A stretch of DNA of 64,000 nt from Ascaris suum (taxonomy: Eukaryota > Nematoda > Chromadorea > Rhabditida > Ascarididae): contig CM024179.1 in assembly GCA_013433145.1 (NCBI GenBank), forward strand, positions 3,272,501-3,336,500, given 5' to 3'. Positions 20,340 through 34,549 of this stretch are shown piece after piece; positions within the stretch are counted from its first letter, which is position 1, and every line of letters begins with the position of its first letter. The notes under the pieces were generated by a model that saw only the letters and a program-made list of their open reading frames with translations, was not told the DNA's origin and searched no databases. The position numbers and the translations under genes are program-made.

Positions 20340-23300
20340 TTATCTTGCGAAGTGCTCCTGAAATATAGAAATACCTGATAATAAGATGAATCTAGTTCGT
20401 AAACCGGATAAGGGTTACTCAGGAGTAAACCGGATGACAACTAGCATACCAAGCAGATACTTTGCTGAGGTCAAATCAGTTCAAATGACCGTCCATCAAA
20501 ACGAAACTATGCAAAATGTGGAAGTCATTAATGGCGAAGAATTTCGCTTTTGTGAGCGCAAGCATGTTTCGCCATATTAAGCACAAGCATATTTGAAACA
20601 CTCCAAAGAGGCAAACGATAAAGCTCACTGATATGAATGCATTAAATTTACAAAATACCGCAAGTGGCCTAATGCATAAACAATTGGTCATCAGTTCAGC
20701 TGTATTTTTCGACTTTTCGACATTTACACAGTTAATGATGCGAAATATTATTGTTTAAATATCTATTTAGTTGAGAGAGATATCAAGTCATTCCAAAGAT
20801 TCAAAGTAACTCATTTCAACAAACTTAATCAGATATACTTAATTTAATTATAGATGCTGATTTTCAAAAATATATGGCTACCTTTTTGTAAAGTTGCTTC
20901 ATAACGGCCACGCAAGGCATTTGTCCGGCGTTCGAGAGTAGAATTCGCAAAACAAGTATACCATCCCATCCAAGATCATTATACAGTCGTTGTACGTTCT
21001 TCTCCTATAAAAAAAGGCAACAATTCCTGGATTTAGTTTGTTTTCGAATGACGTCATCAATATTTAAACAAGAACGCATCGGCGATTCGCAACGCGCAAA
21101 TAGTTTTTTCTAAAGTATATTTTGTAAATTTTTAAAAGCTAACTTTATTGGGCAGTCGACGAGGCGAAATAAAAAAAAATAATAATTTTATTGCATCGGT
21201 TATTTACAATCGATCGGTTTATTCAATGGAAACGAGGTATTAAATGTTTTGTCATTTCTTTTAGACAATTGCGCATGCGGTTGGCCGGTGAAAAGAAATG
21301 CAAATACGCACGTCCTTACATATTCCCCACCTCCCCCCCCCCTCCCTCCCTGTTCCTCCCCCTCCTCTTCCATTCCTAGCAAGCGTTTCCTAATGTTTTT
21401 GTCGTTTTTGCATAAATTTTCATGTGAATATGAAAATTTTCGTAGGTCAGCTAAAGATTGTTCATTTAAAATTCGAGCTGTTTGCCGATACTAACTTTAA
21501 CGAACAACCGCTTTTAATAGAAATCCCTCGAATAGTAAACTCACTCTGAAACGTCATTAAAAATACACTCATCTCCTAGACGGAGAGTGCTCTTAGATAT
21601 GAAGCTGCTCCTCAAATATCGGGAAAGAAAAGGAAGCCTAGGTAGGCGTCAGATAGGCAGGTGACTGCTGTGATTGAAAAGAAGGCCAATGAATCGCCGT
21701 TTTGCTTATTTAAAAAATTTCAACCCAAATATTCGTAATATATATGGGAGATAGAAGAGAAAAAAATGCGATGACCAATAACCTCGTTAATACCCAATCC
21801 TTCACTTCCTTGGTCAGTGTTTCTCACAGTTCAAGCGACAATTAAATTTTTTTCGGAATCTTTCTATTCCTCATTTAACGCGAGCATAGATGAAGTGATT
21901 GAATTGAGCATTGAAGGAGGAACTTACATAATCGGTATCCTTGAAGAACGATTCATCCATTATCTAAATTTGAATATTATTTCCATCGCAATCAGAGCTC
22001 TTATTCCTTATTTTTGGCTCTCAGACAAATTTTCCCTCAACTGAGCTTTCTAAGTTGACAGCTTTTTGAACAGTTAGAAACGCATGAATATTTGCCTTAT
22101 TAAAGGCGATTCCGTTTAAATATTCTTCTCTTCATTTTTCTACGCGAATATCATCGCCACTTATGATGCCTCCATCCGAATCGACCGTTCCCCTCACATT
22201 TTTCTTTCCTCCAGATATAAAAGCCCTATCAAAAATATTAGTAATATTTATCAGCACTTACTACCTTCCTCGATTTGTTAATCATTTCTGTGTCGGTCGT
22301 CGAAGATGGACATAAAAAGAAGAAAAGAGCCACAGCATACATCAAAAGAAAAGGAGACTAACTGTTTGAAGTTCGTTAGCAGTTTGGTTTAAAGAGAGAT
22401 AAGTCAACAGATAAAACAGCATTGACTCAGCTTCTGTACGTACCACACCGAATATCTGATCAGATCTGATCGCGCGTATGCCCGCGCACACAGACACGCA
22501 CGCATACACACAAACCTTCGGGCACATACACAGCTTCACTCGCACTAACTTTCATTTTTTTGCTACCGGCACCAGGCAATCATGACTGACATGATGTTTT
22601 CATGTAGACTTTACATAATCTTACGACGTCGCAATTCAGCTGCTTTCCATCTCTGCATTCAGCCATTCTGATGGATTTTGCATGGTTGCTGGATTGTGAT
22701 AAATTCTGAATGGTTGATGCGTTTTGATGGATTCCGAACGATTGTGGATGAAAGTGAAACTGACTCACAAACCTTCGCGGTGGTGAGCATATCTTCGATA
22801 AAGTTAATGCGACTTTGATCACGCATAATTTGCAACAACCAAATAATAGTATTAACGAGTGTTGTTGCGAACATAATATGCAACCAAAACCACAGTAGGA
22901 TGTAGATTTTCTCGCTGAACATATTAAGCGGCAAAACACATTGCACCGACCATCGATGGATATTGCCCAGTTCACGAATCTGAAATTGAACGCGGCCTGA
23001 AAATGAAGCAGTACTGATTCCACTTAGGATCGACCTAATAAACCTATGATGCTAGGTTAGCATTGGGTTTGATTCAGCCGACCTATTGGTGCAACCGTAT
23101 ATGACTGGGATCTTTCGATCCTTTCCCATCGACTGCTATGCGAGACAACGGAAGATGATACGGTCATCACTGAATGAATTTTAAAGACCAAGTAATTGTA
23201 AAGAATTAGCCTTGTAGCCATCAGGTAATTATAAAGATTTGCATAAAATCCATGATAAAAATGTGAAATGAGACAATTTCTTATATAACATCAAAAGAAA

Positions 23301-26300
23301 TATTAGAAAATTGGGCTGGGTAAGAAAAAAATTCGGAGAAATATGATAAAACGATGTTTTGCTTTTTTCCAAGTTGTATTAAATTAAAGGAAACATCTTT
23401 TTCTATTGAAACGAAATTAATACCTCAAAATCGCACATTGTCACACGTGGGAATATACCAGTACTTGACCAATCGTTGCCTTGGAAAAGGCGTATGAGAA
23501 GGCTCACACCCCAGGTAAAAGCATCACCTTTAATTTAAATATTTGTTCAGTATTTTTATCCGTCATCTTTATCTACATAATTAACTAATTAATTAATCAA
23601 TTAATTACTTTACATAATCTTTCATTCATTTATGCCCACACTGCGACGATGACTTAATGAAACATTTTGGGAATTTTCTAACAGACAAACTTAATGAAAT
23701 GTACAGGAAAAAGATAAAGCGAATATTTCATTGTAATGATGATGGAATTTTCTCATTTTTCATTGATCACTTCTGAAAGTCTAGGTTTTCCTCCATTTCA
23801 TTTCTTCTTTTTCTTTTGCGCCTCTGAAACGTTGAAGCTGGAACATTTCAGCCACAGATCACTCCACCAGGGAACAAGCATCAACATATATTACGCTATG
23901 GGGAGTGGTCTGACTTTATTGGTACTGAATATGGAATTGTCGTGGTCTGTATTTCTCCCTGTTAAACCTAGGGCTTCGAAGCGAGCTGTTGGACTTGTTT
24001 TCGACACTTTATCTACCACTCCCAAGAAGGAATCTGCATCAAACGACTTGCGGCGGAAATGAGTCAGCGCAAAAATATTCTACTCGCTGTTTTGAATTTC
24101 CTTACATATCGAGTGGTTTTCATGTGTTCTCCACTATCGTTCTTCGAGTGAATCCGTACTGCAACTGTCAGATAGCATGAAATAACTGTAAAATATGGCG
24201 TTTACTCATAGAATTCCGCTGGAGAAAATGGCCAAACATTCCGATATGCGACACTGTATCACACATAAATTAGGTGTATATTGCGATGTTTCATGGATGT
24301 TGCAATTCCTTGAAGTAATACAACGATGTGGTCAAACTTTTGCTGAATCAACCGTCCTCATAAACTCTCATTAAAAACATTCGCTTTTCCATGTGTTTCG
24401 CAATCTGACCACTGCAAATCCGATCCAATCAATTTATAAAATGAATGCAAACCTCTGCGCACCTTTCAGTGTCTTGATCTCCCTAGGAAATTGAGAACAA
24501 CCTGGAGGTGAACTTGCGTGCAATTTTATGGTGCGGTGGTGGCTGTAAGCAGTATGTTTCATAACTCCCAATTCGCTGCTTTGCAGGTTGAAAATGTCAG
24601 AAAGGTGGAGAGACAAACACACATACGCAGACATACACGCACACAGATAAAGGTGTCGCCAAACTAAGCTTCGCGAATGTATATTTGCATGCACGCCTAA
24701 AAATAGAAAATGAGCAAACGCAAATTAAACGACTAACCACTAGGAATACTCAAGAAGAAATTGATAACGGCAAGTTGGATGAGTAAATTCGCAATGAAAA
24801 GACCTTTCATTGTAAAGTAGCAAAACGTTATATAGCATTTCATCTTCAGCGTTACCATTCTAAAATCGACAATAAAATTGTTTATTTTAGAAAATCAAAA
24901 ATTAGAAAATTTTGAAATTTAATGAAAGTTACTAAAAAAAAGTCGAGTATTTTAAAAAAACATGTAATCCCATCAATCATGTGTTTCAAATATTCTGCAA
25001 AATTTGGGCGTTTTCGATATTTAAAGCAATGATATTTCTCATTTTACAATTATTCCTCAAATTAGTCAAATTCTTTTTTTTTAATAAATGAATGATAGGT
25101 TGTTTTGCCTATTGCCAAAGTTCATCCAATCGCGTTTCGTAGGATAAAGGAGGATAAATCAATTGAATCGCTCGTTTACAGTGTTCACTGTAATCGGTCT
25201 ATACTAATGTAATAACAACGGCTATTTTATAAATCAGGTCGAAGAATTGCTTTCTCAGACAAAGCAATACACTTCTCGAATAATTTTGAATTGGATAAAA
25301 TATTTCCATTGTTGGAAGAAAGAATTTTTTGTCATGTCAATTTAAATTTCAGAAAACATTTCATGTTTGGTCTTAAATTTCTATCATTAAAAATTCTTAG
25401 CAAAACTGTTTTTCAAATTAAACTCCAATTTTTCCTACAAAGAGAACAATTTTTCGACCAATAAAAATCGTTTATCTTCAATTAAATTATCTCAGAAAGA
25501 AATCGTTTTATTAATTGGTTAATAGTGAAATAATTTATATATTGTATCAGATCAATGAATTCAGTCTTCAAAGATGTGTTGAATTTTATGTATGAGATAG
25601 AAAATTGGCAAATTTTATTATGCGCTTAGAAAAGATGAAATAAAAATAGAATTAAATATATGAAGTTAAATTGAAAAACGCTTTCCCACTCTGATTTGTT
25701 TCATGCAAAAATTTTTCCTCTCAGCTAATATGGAGTAAGTTATATTAAAATTTCTGTATTTACTTGATATGTGGTATATAAGAGGCTGGCTCTCAATAAA
25801 ACACTTCCGAAGACAGTCTCTGGGAAAATGACAACTTGGTAGCGTTGAAATAATTGAAAAATTTCCGAGATATATTCTGAATTTTCGATGAAAAAATAAA
25901 ATCAACCTGGCGAGACATCCTATCGGATTACTGCTTACGCCGAAATATCGATGTTCCTCACGACTAATCTTTAGACCGTTACTTAAATGATTTGCAATCA
26001 TTTTGATTACTGCTTCATTGACTTCTTCCACTGGGCTACTCGCTTGTACAGCCATCGAAACAACGGCACGCACTTGGACGCCTCAACATGGGCGATTTAC
26101 AGGGGTCAAACTCAAACAGCAAAATATCAGCTGGCAGTAACACTTCATCTCATAAAGCAAGGTATGAGTGGTGTATATAAACAAAACTACTTTGGTAAAT
26201 AAGTAGCGAAGAATATGCGGTAAGTAAAGGTAAACTATGGAATCGTTGCATTATAAATAAGCAGGTGATTAGCTCGGATGATAGGAAATTTTTTTTGTCA

Positions 26301-29300
26301 ACGAGATTGCACTGCGAGAAGTAGAAAGGGAGTAGCAGAGAGGATCGGGGTGGAGCGAGGGGAAAGGGGGAAGGGATTTCTATGCTTTAGTGCTGAAAGA
26401 GTATACGATTACAATTAATGTAACATCTGCTATAGGGCAGCGATTGCATTTTTATTTTTTAGTGGCCGCACTTTTAGTGGCCGCTAAAAAGGGGCAAAGA
26501 TTTACTATCAGTTGGCCACAATCTTGTTTAGTTTCTACTTTTAAGGTGGCCTCAGTGGCCGATGTTGCAAATTTGCATATTTATGATTTTGAATGTAATT
26601 TGTGGTTGTAATAGGAAGCGACGAAAAATTCATTCCATTCCATTCAAAAATGTGCAAAATTGGTTTAAATATTAAATTCTAGATGCTGATATAAAACGAT
26701 CGTATATCAACAATTGAGAAAAATGAACAATACAGAAGCATATTTCAAGCATAAGAAGTCGGAGGAAAATGTGAGGAATTAACAAGAACTTTTTTTGTGT
26801 TTTTCTTTATTTTTACATTTTCATAACATATTTTGTAGCATTTAGTTGTTTAACACACCGAAATGCTATTTTTTATCTTTTAACTTTATCGTAAACGGTA
26901 ATATTACGGTTATAAGACATTAGAATAAGAGATGCTGAAAGCGTATTCAATAAATAAGAAAAAGATTTAGCAGATGTTGAGCGATCAGTATACTTCATTT
27001 ATGCTAAAATGGGATATCTTAATGTATTTATTGTGTTAGTTATGCAGGTATAACAAATTTTTTAAAACACACTTTAGCATACTCCTTCTCTACAACTTAA
27101 TTTCGTTCGTATGAAATATGTTGTGTGGATATCACCCCGCTCTGCTATCTCTTTAGAGTGTCAATCCAAGTTTGTTTACGATGTCTTCACGTATAGGAGA
27201 ACGCCACTGTCTGTAAAGTACAGTTATTCAACAGTACCATCGTTCCTATGTCCGCTAGATGGATGGGATACGTGGAATGTAACGCTTGCAGAAGACACAA
27301 CACTTCGTACTGCGACACAAGATACGCTTCAGTAAGCTGCTGCGCACTCCAGTGAAGACCTGCGATCTCGTTCTGGCGTGAGGGATACCATTGAAATGAG
27401 ATAAGTCAGAAAGTACAGTTGAGCTGATCACGTGAAACGGATGAACGGCAATCGGTGGACGATGAGATCTTTTCAATCGTATCCATGAAATATGAGAAGA
27501 AAACCGGAAAGACCGCTATCGATGTGAAGGGTTCCTCTTGTGGGCCTACGTTGGATCACGTGGATGAGCTAAGTGCAGGATTGAGATATATGGAAAGATG
27601 GTGACCAGTTGCACCAATGAAGAAAAACGAGTCGATGGAATTACAACTGCCGAAAGTAGCCGGAAGTAGAAAGGCAGTAACTTTAGTTTAACACATTCCA
27701 TCCTGCATCTTCGATTGCTCACGTATTGCACTCTGCGAGTTGTGAACGGATGTGTGATATATGTGATGAACGAAAAATTTTAGAGCAAAATTGAAAGCTA
27801 TAAGCACAGATCTAGGAGGAGATTAACCACTTAATGATCACTTTTAAAGATAAAAAGTTTATCTACCTGATAGCCAATTCACCATCCTCCAAAATATATG
27901 TGGAATGCAAAAACACATTGCTTGCAGCGCCAAAACAAATGGAACCCACTGAAATATTTCAAAATTTCCAATTACAATCCAATAATTCTTGACGACAAAC
28001 TCGATTAGCTTCTTAAATTATGAGACTTATAATTTGCAAATATGAGCATTTATATTTGCATCGATATCGATTTCTAAGGTGATTATCGTCTTATGGGGCT
28101 AAATTATGAGTATCAGGGCCCATAGGTAGACGAAAGAATTATGAAGAGAGCATTATTTTCCGGGGAATGTTTCTTAACGAAAAAAAAAACTTCATATGTT
28201 AGAAAATATTTCCCACGGATATGTCGGTTGAAATGTCACTCGATCCGCAGACGTATCGGTTGAAATCGAATGATGGGTTAGTTTGCGAATTTTAGATTGT
28301 ATGCGAAGAGAATAAGTGGAAAAGCACTAGAGAGGAATTACCACTATGTGCATACGCTGATGAATTTATTGCAGAAAACATTTTGTTTTTATACTGTGAG
28401 AAATTACTGAATATTCATGAGACTGTACTGTTATTGTAATTGTCTCAACGCTCATAGAGAACCTAAATTAAAAATTGTTGATCAGTGTCACCGAAATGCA
28501 ACTTGATTGATTAAAGCGCAATATAAAGTTGCACCTTAAAGCATCTACGAGCTCCTCCAATTTCTCAAGCATGTGTTTATAGCACGATTGTATGCAAAAA
28601 ATTTGATAATCGCCGAATTTTTGGATCTCTCAGTTAAGGCTAACAGACAGACATAAACAAGCCTACAAATATGCGCGCAGACATAACGTTTCACTTATTT
28701 TGCAAAGAAGGAAACTTGCAGAAACATATAAGGATTAGAACTTTGAAAATCGATACTGAGAAAATATCATAAATATATTTGAAAGTCTCTCATTTCTCTT
28801 CCGAAGTGCTTTCTTCAGGTCATTAGGATTTAGTTCAGCGTAATTTAGTTCTGAAATCTTTAGCACACGGATCACATTTTCCATGTTTATCGATTGATTT
28901 AATGATCTCTTACTTCATAAAAATGGAAAAAATTTAATGATAAAGATTGGAATTTGAAAAAAAAAAACCTCTTACAGGAGTACAATTATCTGAAGTTCCA
29001 AATAAGTATGAATAATGCATATTTTGCACTATATAAATATGAGGATACTCCAACGTTGAACAAGTAGTACCTGATAATAGGGAAGTTTTGCATTTTCCCT
29101 CACATCGTTATCATCGGGTAGTGATCTATTGTTGACAGGTACGAAATACGTATTCTCGACGAAACAAAAGTCATCCGCATATTCGTCCCAACCACCGCGA
29201 AATTGAACTGGTGTCCAGCATAATAGTGCTTTTCCGAAAAAGGACTGCAAATAAGGTTGCTTCATACTTTGCTCTTCTCATCATGTCTTTCTTGGACTGT

Positions 29301-29681
29301 AAAATAGATAATGCAAGTGGATGCTAACTTCAGCACTAGGGTTCAATCTCCTCCTTAGTCAAATCTTTTGAGAAGTCGTTTTGTCACATAATTTTCTAAA
29401 CATGATGAGTAACGATAAAAAGCACATTAAATTTCAATAATAAGGCCACTCAAAAATATTTGCCGAGTAGTACATCTCTAACTGTACGGATGATAATCGT
29501 ATCATATCGTATCATATGGCATCATATCTCATCATGTATTATTATATCATACCTGATAGAAGATGACGGAAGTTGCAATAAAAAACAAAAGTGAAGTAGT
29601 CTGAAAATTTAGTCGATCGACAAAATCTTCCTCATAGCGTGACGAGGAATAGATGCTAATTGCTTCAAATAAATGCTCCAT
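20340..29681 (-). CDS. Innexin (invertebrate gap-junction/hemichannel protein), nine exons, about 377 aa
   Basis: Exons in transcript order: 29681-29553 (ATG), 29244-29071, 27948-27867, 26081-25907, 24859-24738, 23527-23424, 22979-22773, 21004-20882 and probably 20357-20340. Phases agree at every join. The protein has the four-helix innexin plan. The N-terminus has FVDRLNFQTTSLLFFIA (TM1). Loop 1 carries paired cysteines (LLCWTPVQF and DDFCFVENTYF). The family hallmark YYQWVPFVLALQA begins TM2. A cytoplasmic loop follows, then TM3 (GLFIANLLIQLAVINFFL). Loop 2 carries FPRVTMCDF and QCVLPLNMFSEKIY, and TM4 is LLWFWLHIMFATTLVNT. Innexins form cell-cell channels and hemichannels in the plasma membrane. 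The last exon is the weakest: a good acceptor (tatttcag) followed by five codons and TAA, giving a very short tail. The ortholog within the innexin family cannot be assigned here. An AG acceptor about 60 nt upstream of the ATG could be a 5' UTR or trans-splice site. Confidence 0.96.
21325..21375. repeat. Pyrimidine-rich low-complexity tract
   Basis: A C/T-only run including ten consecutive C, within the long innexin intron between exons 7 and 8. Confidence 0.9.
27190..27530 (+). mobile_element. Dead RTE-type (non-LTR) retrotransposon fragment, 3' part of the reverse-transcriptase ORF
   Basis: One forward frame reads, with in-frame stops, the C-terminal part of a nematode RTE/endonuclease-reverse-transcriptase polyprotein. 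Recognisable blocks are GWDTWNVTLAEDTTLRTATQ, LRSRSGVRDTIE, ADHVKRMNGNRWTM and MRRKPERP, matching the family's ETW...LRTTQ, ...AGHVxRMxDxRW... and KRxxGRPPTRW region. At least four in-frame stops interrupt it. Several are explained by single transitions at expected Gln, Trp and Arg codons. It lies in innexin intron 3 on the opposite strand and cannot be active. Confidence 0.72.
29488..29551. repeat. Short ATCATATC-type tandem repeat next to the innexin exon 1 donor
   Basis: Several diverged copies of a roughly 10-bp unit (cgtatcatat) end directly at the GT donor of the first innexin intron, on the opposite strand. The spacing suggests slippage-derived growth. Confidence 0.6.
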
Positions 29682-32600
29682 GCGTTCTTCCTATACTCAC
29701 TCTTCTCTATTATTTCGTCAAATATATAATCGAAAAAGCTGCAATGAAACAACGAATTCAGAAATGCAATAAGTAGTAATATTTTTGAGATTTCATATTT
29801 TGGCCATTAATTGTTAAAAATGAGTTTAAATTTTCAACAACAAAATTTATTTCTGCTTTCCCATTGAATCCGTTTTTTTTTTGAGTATTCATTGCTAAAT
29901 TTGTTCCGTCGTTCCTCGTTTCGTTTGCACAAATCCACACAAAAAATCTCACTTTTCACTATCTTTGTAATTTGATTTAGATAGTTAGACGATTCATTTC
30001 ACATTTAATTTATTTTAGCGTCGCGAGATGAGACAGTAAGATATCATAAAGTGCATCCCACGCTTTGCTATCACATTAGTAAATAGTTCGTTAGTTTATA
30101 TTGTTAGCTATTGCCTCTTAATAATTGCCCGAAAATATGAAATACTGCTAAGTATATTCAAAAAGAATGACATCTTTCTCTTTAGAAATCAATAGAAAGT
30201 TTGAGAATTTGGAGAGAAGAAAAGCGCATAGACCAGCTGGCACTCTCTGCTGTTTATTTAACTGACCATTTCAATATATCATTAATAAAATATAAAATAT
30301 TCAAATCAATGACGTCATATTTTAACCGATTCAATCGTTCCCCTGTGAACATTCGTTAACAAATTTGTTTTTTTTTTCTTGCGATTTGAAAAATGCAAAA
30401 CACAAAATCAACCAGTTCAAAAAGCCGCCAAACTTCTATTATTCATTAAATGTCGTCATTATCGATAAGGGTGGTTTTGTGGATAAAAACAAAGCGAAAC
30501 GCGTTTGAAAATAATGTTGCAGTTGCAGTAGTTCGGTAAACATGATCTAGTATTGAACCTCACTCAGTGGTGATTACAAGATTTGGAGTGCGCCTAACCC
30601 ACTCTGAGTCATAGACTCTCGAGAGGCATGGAACGATTGAATCATAGACTATGCGGCTAATTTCTATAAACGGCAACTTAAAGTCGTTTAAAAACCTTGT
30701 AATTTTAATTTGGTTTGATATCTTCAATGTTCAGTTAAAATATGCTGATAGATAAAAAGTGGGCAGCCAAAGACAGCCAAGTCCAATACGATATTTTGCT
30801 TGAAAAAAAAATACAAAAAACTTTCACACATTAATTGCATTCCTTTCTTTTTGAGGAATTTTATCAACAAAATCAACAACATACATTAACAGATTATAAG
30901 ACCATTATTGGCCATACCCGATCCTTAGGCTACCAAACAGTTAGCAAGTTTATTTAAAATATAGATGAGAAGATAAGAAAAGGAAGCAAAAATGCAAAAA
31001 ATCCACTACAGCATCTGTGCTTTTCATTAATTATATCATACATCAATTCATTCATGTGCAAAACGGTTCGTTTCAAGTGGAATAATAGAAAGAATATTGA
31101 AGAAACGCTATGCGTCGCATACTTGCAAACGAGACACATCACAGTTTGATAACTGATATGAAGACGCTAATAGTGATAAGACGAGGCGCCAACGCTATGT
31201 GCTAACAGCCTATTACATAAGACCATCAAATTGGTTCGAATCATTTGCTCCGCTTTTTGAATGCCTGATGATTCGCTTCGGTGACAATGGCATTTTGGTA
31301 ATGGTGTCGGGCAACGACATATGAATCGAAATGAAGTCATATAGATGGAATATCTTCACATCCTTCCCCATCCCCCTCAGCCCTTACCATGTGGTCCTAT
31401 AAATGCTCACTATGTGGTTTTCAAGAGGCAGATTTCTGATCGAGCTTTGAACTGATATCGGTGGCGAATCAACCATTTTTTAAAATCCGAACCAGCTTTT
31501 CCACGTCAACCTTGAGCCTAATATGGCGTCTAATCATTTTGTTTTGTACCATGACAAGGTTTATTGGATTTGCCTGTTCAGCCACTTTAAGACTATCTTT
31601 GTGACTTTCCACAGCTCTATTTCCAACTACCTCGCTCTCCTCCCCAATACAATTGGGGAGATCTCGCTAAAAGAGTTTATTGTATTCTACTTAAGCAGCC
31701 AACTAGCTTCACAAGTTACCAAAAAACTAAAATATACAAAATGATGCATTCATGAATAAAAAAAGATTAGTTTTTCTATAACCGAAAAATCCATCGCTGC
31801 GAGATGCACAGGAATTTTTCGCTACCTTCAGATATCCACAATCTTTTTCAGTTTCGATGGATGAGGATGATTTGCGATATAGGAGATCATTTTATTGTGC
31901 ATATTAGAATATCAAGTGAAGATCGTTACCTTGGCTTCTGTTATTACCTGCTTAAAACTACCAGACAGATAGACATAAACAGATAATACATGCATACGCG
32001 CGGGCACGATGTTGCCATAATGCATTTCTATGAGAGAATTTGTAAAAGTGCAGAAAAATGTTTCCTCCATGAAAATATCCAATCAAACTTCTGATGACGT
32101 TAAATAAAAGTAAAAACTTCTAAAAACAATGGGATAGCTCGTAGAATAGGGCAGTATATTGGATATTTTTCTCTCTATTTCCTTCACAACAGAGTTATCC
32201 ATCGCGATTTTCATAAAAATTTAGCAGTATGATATAACTAAAAAAACCAACAATAACAAATATTCAAAATTATTTTGATCCTAAAAATTGAAAATATTTA
32301 ATTTACTTAATTACTTGAATTACTAACTTATTTACTTTATAGTAATAAAGTTACTTTGAAAACTATACTGTCTTTCACAGATCCTCTGTAAAACGTTTTA
32401 CTTTATCTCTCTTCAAAGGAGAAAAATGATGCGTTAATAATCAAGAGCTTAACAAAGAGGACTGAAATCAACCCAATAACTTGTTAGCATAAAATTCCAA
32501 TGAGATACGGCAGTCTCTGAGGTCCATCAGTGATCTTTCAAAACCGAATAGCAATGACATTGCAGGTGAACAATGTCCATCACGAACATATCAGGTTAAA

Positions 32601-33762
32601 TGCTAATTAAAATTGAGATTAGTGCCTTATCCTGTCAGATCCTTCGAAAATCCTTGAAGCGTTCATTGTCACATTTATTTATAAATTATTTTCTTTATAT
32701 ATGTAAAACGTTTCGCATCCTTTTTTTTCGATTGTTTCGATAGCTTACAAAGAGTGATGCGAAAATATTTCTACTGTTTATTTCCGACTTTTTGTCTTTA
32801 TATTTTTATAAGTAGCTACTTTTTATTGAAAAATGTATCTTTTAAAGAACGTTTGAGCAATCCAGATTTCTGCCACTTTTAACCGATTTTCTGCTTATTA
32901 AATGTGAAGGTTTTATTTGAAATATTTACTACTTGCCGATAATTTCCGGTGCTGGTTGGTCAGATAAGCTGAACGCAAAAGAGCGTATAGTTCCAGTGTA
33001 TTTGGCATGCTTGTAATTTGTTCTGTGACTCGTTTGGCATAGAATGAAGACCGGTCCGATGAAAGATGCATAGAAATTTTTTACCGTCTGTAAATGCCTT
33101 TATCCGTTGCAATAGTTAGCAGATTAAAGTGAAAGACGATCTCGTTGTGTGCAAATTACCCATCAATTTTTATAACTCTAGTATTAGTGGCTCCGGAGCT
33201 GGAGCTGTGAGATAGACAGACAGACGGGGACATATATACATATGTGTAGACATGGTGCTACCATAATCTGCTTTTAAAAACAAATTCAGAAAAGCGCGTA
33301 ACAAGTGGAAAATTGAAGAGACATGTGCGTTTACAGATCCGCCTATCACATCAAACATTTTTCTAAGTTGACTAAAAGCAAGAAAACATTCAATAATATA
33401 TTTATATTTTAAATGATACAATGTTTCGTAGAAATATTCGGGAAACAATTCATTTATGCGGCTATAATTCAGTTCAAAATTGAAGAATCAATTTTGTTGC
33501 TAATATAAGAAATTATATTATGGTTTATGTTGTGGATAACAAATTTTGCATCTCTAATTTTAGTGGTTTCCGAGGTGAAAACCGGACAAGCAGACACACC
33601 CTTGCACAAAAATCACATCATCGTTATGTGCTTATGCAAACGCAAATTGACAATAAAACTGAATAAAAAGCTCTTTATGGTGAAAACTCTAAAATTAAAT
33701 AACAAAAGAATGAATATATGAATTCAAAACCGGCTCCTCCTTGCCTTTCCTCCCCATTTCTT

Positions 33763-33791
33763 CCCCCCCCCCTCCCCCCCCCCCCCCCCCC
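33763..33791. repeat. Poly(C) tract, 28 C with one T
   Basis: Ten C, one T, then eighteen C, within a wider pyrimidine-rich stretch in the innexin-calreticulin spacer. Confidence 0.95.
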
Positions 33792-34438
33792 ACTTCTCCT
33801 CGCCCTCACTCGCTTAGATAACAGCAACGAGATGATGATTAAATGAGGTGTCAAATTTCATTTTTCTTGTCAGCAATGTTACGCACTTTAGAAAATGGCG
33901 TTTGACCTGAAATGAGTTCAAGGTCTTCTCGCAACAACTAGCTTTTTCTTTCTTGGTCATCTTTTTCAGTTGGCCGAGATTAATCGCCCTCCATGTACAA
34001 GATCACCTATATTATTTCAAACTGATTTTACAATTTTTTTGTAGTCGTTTAATGCATCGGTTATTTTATAGCCACAGTTTTTTTTTGTATTGTGGTATTT
34101 ATTTGCAAATTAAATAAAATTGTGTAAGTAATAAAATGTAAGCGAAGAGCAATGTGGTGCTGTAACGATACGCGCTTTTTCAATATCGCTTTCAACATCG
34201 ATAAAGGAATACCTTGAATGGCGAACAAAATCTATATTCCTTTAATATTACATGTGATACGATCAAAATGATCTGTAAAAGATTCATGTTAGCTCAGTTT
34301 TATGGGCTCGAATTTGCGAAGCACGTCGCTGCAATGTTGTGTATGCTTGTATGCATGTGTATGCGTTTGCTTGTATGGTAGTGGCAACTTAGACGCCATT
34401 GAAGCAACAGCTAACAATCTACAGCCGGCAGTACTTCT

Positions 34439-34549
<111 letters not shown>

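Noticed and set aside
22580..23023. 147-codon minus-strand open frame
   Set aside because: It overlaps innexin exon 7 in a different frame; the innexin frame carries the conserved loop-2 cysteines and TM4, so this is a shadow.
31220..31260. tRNA B-box-like GGTTCGAATCA
   Set aside because: No A-box or cloverleaf could be built around it. No tRNA, rRNA or spliced-leader gene was found anywhere in the window.
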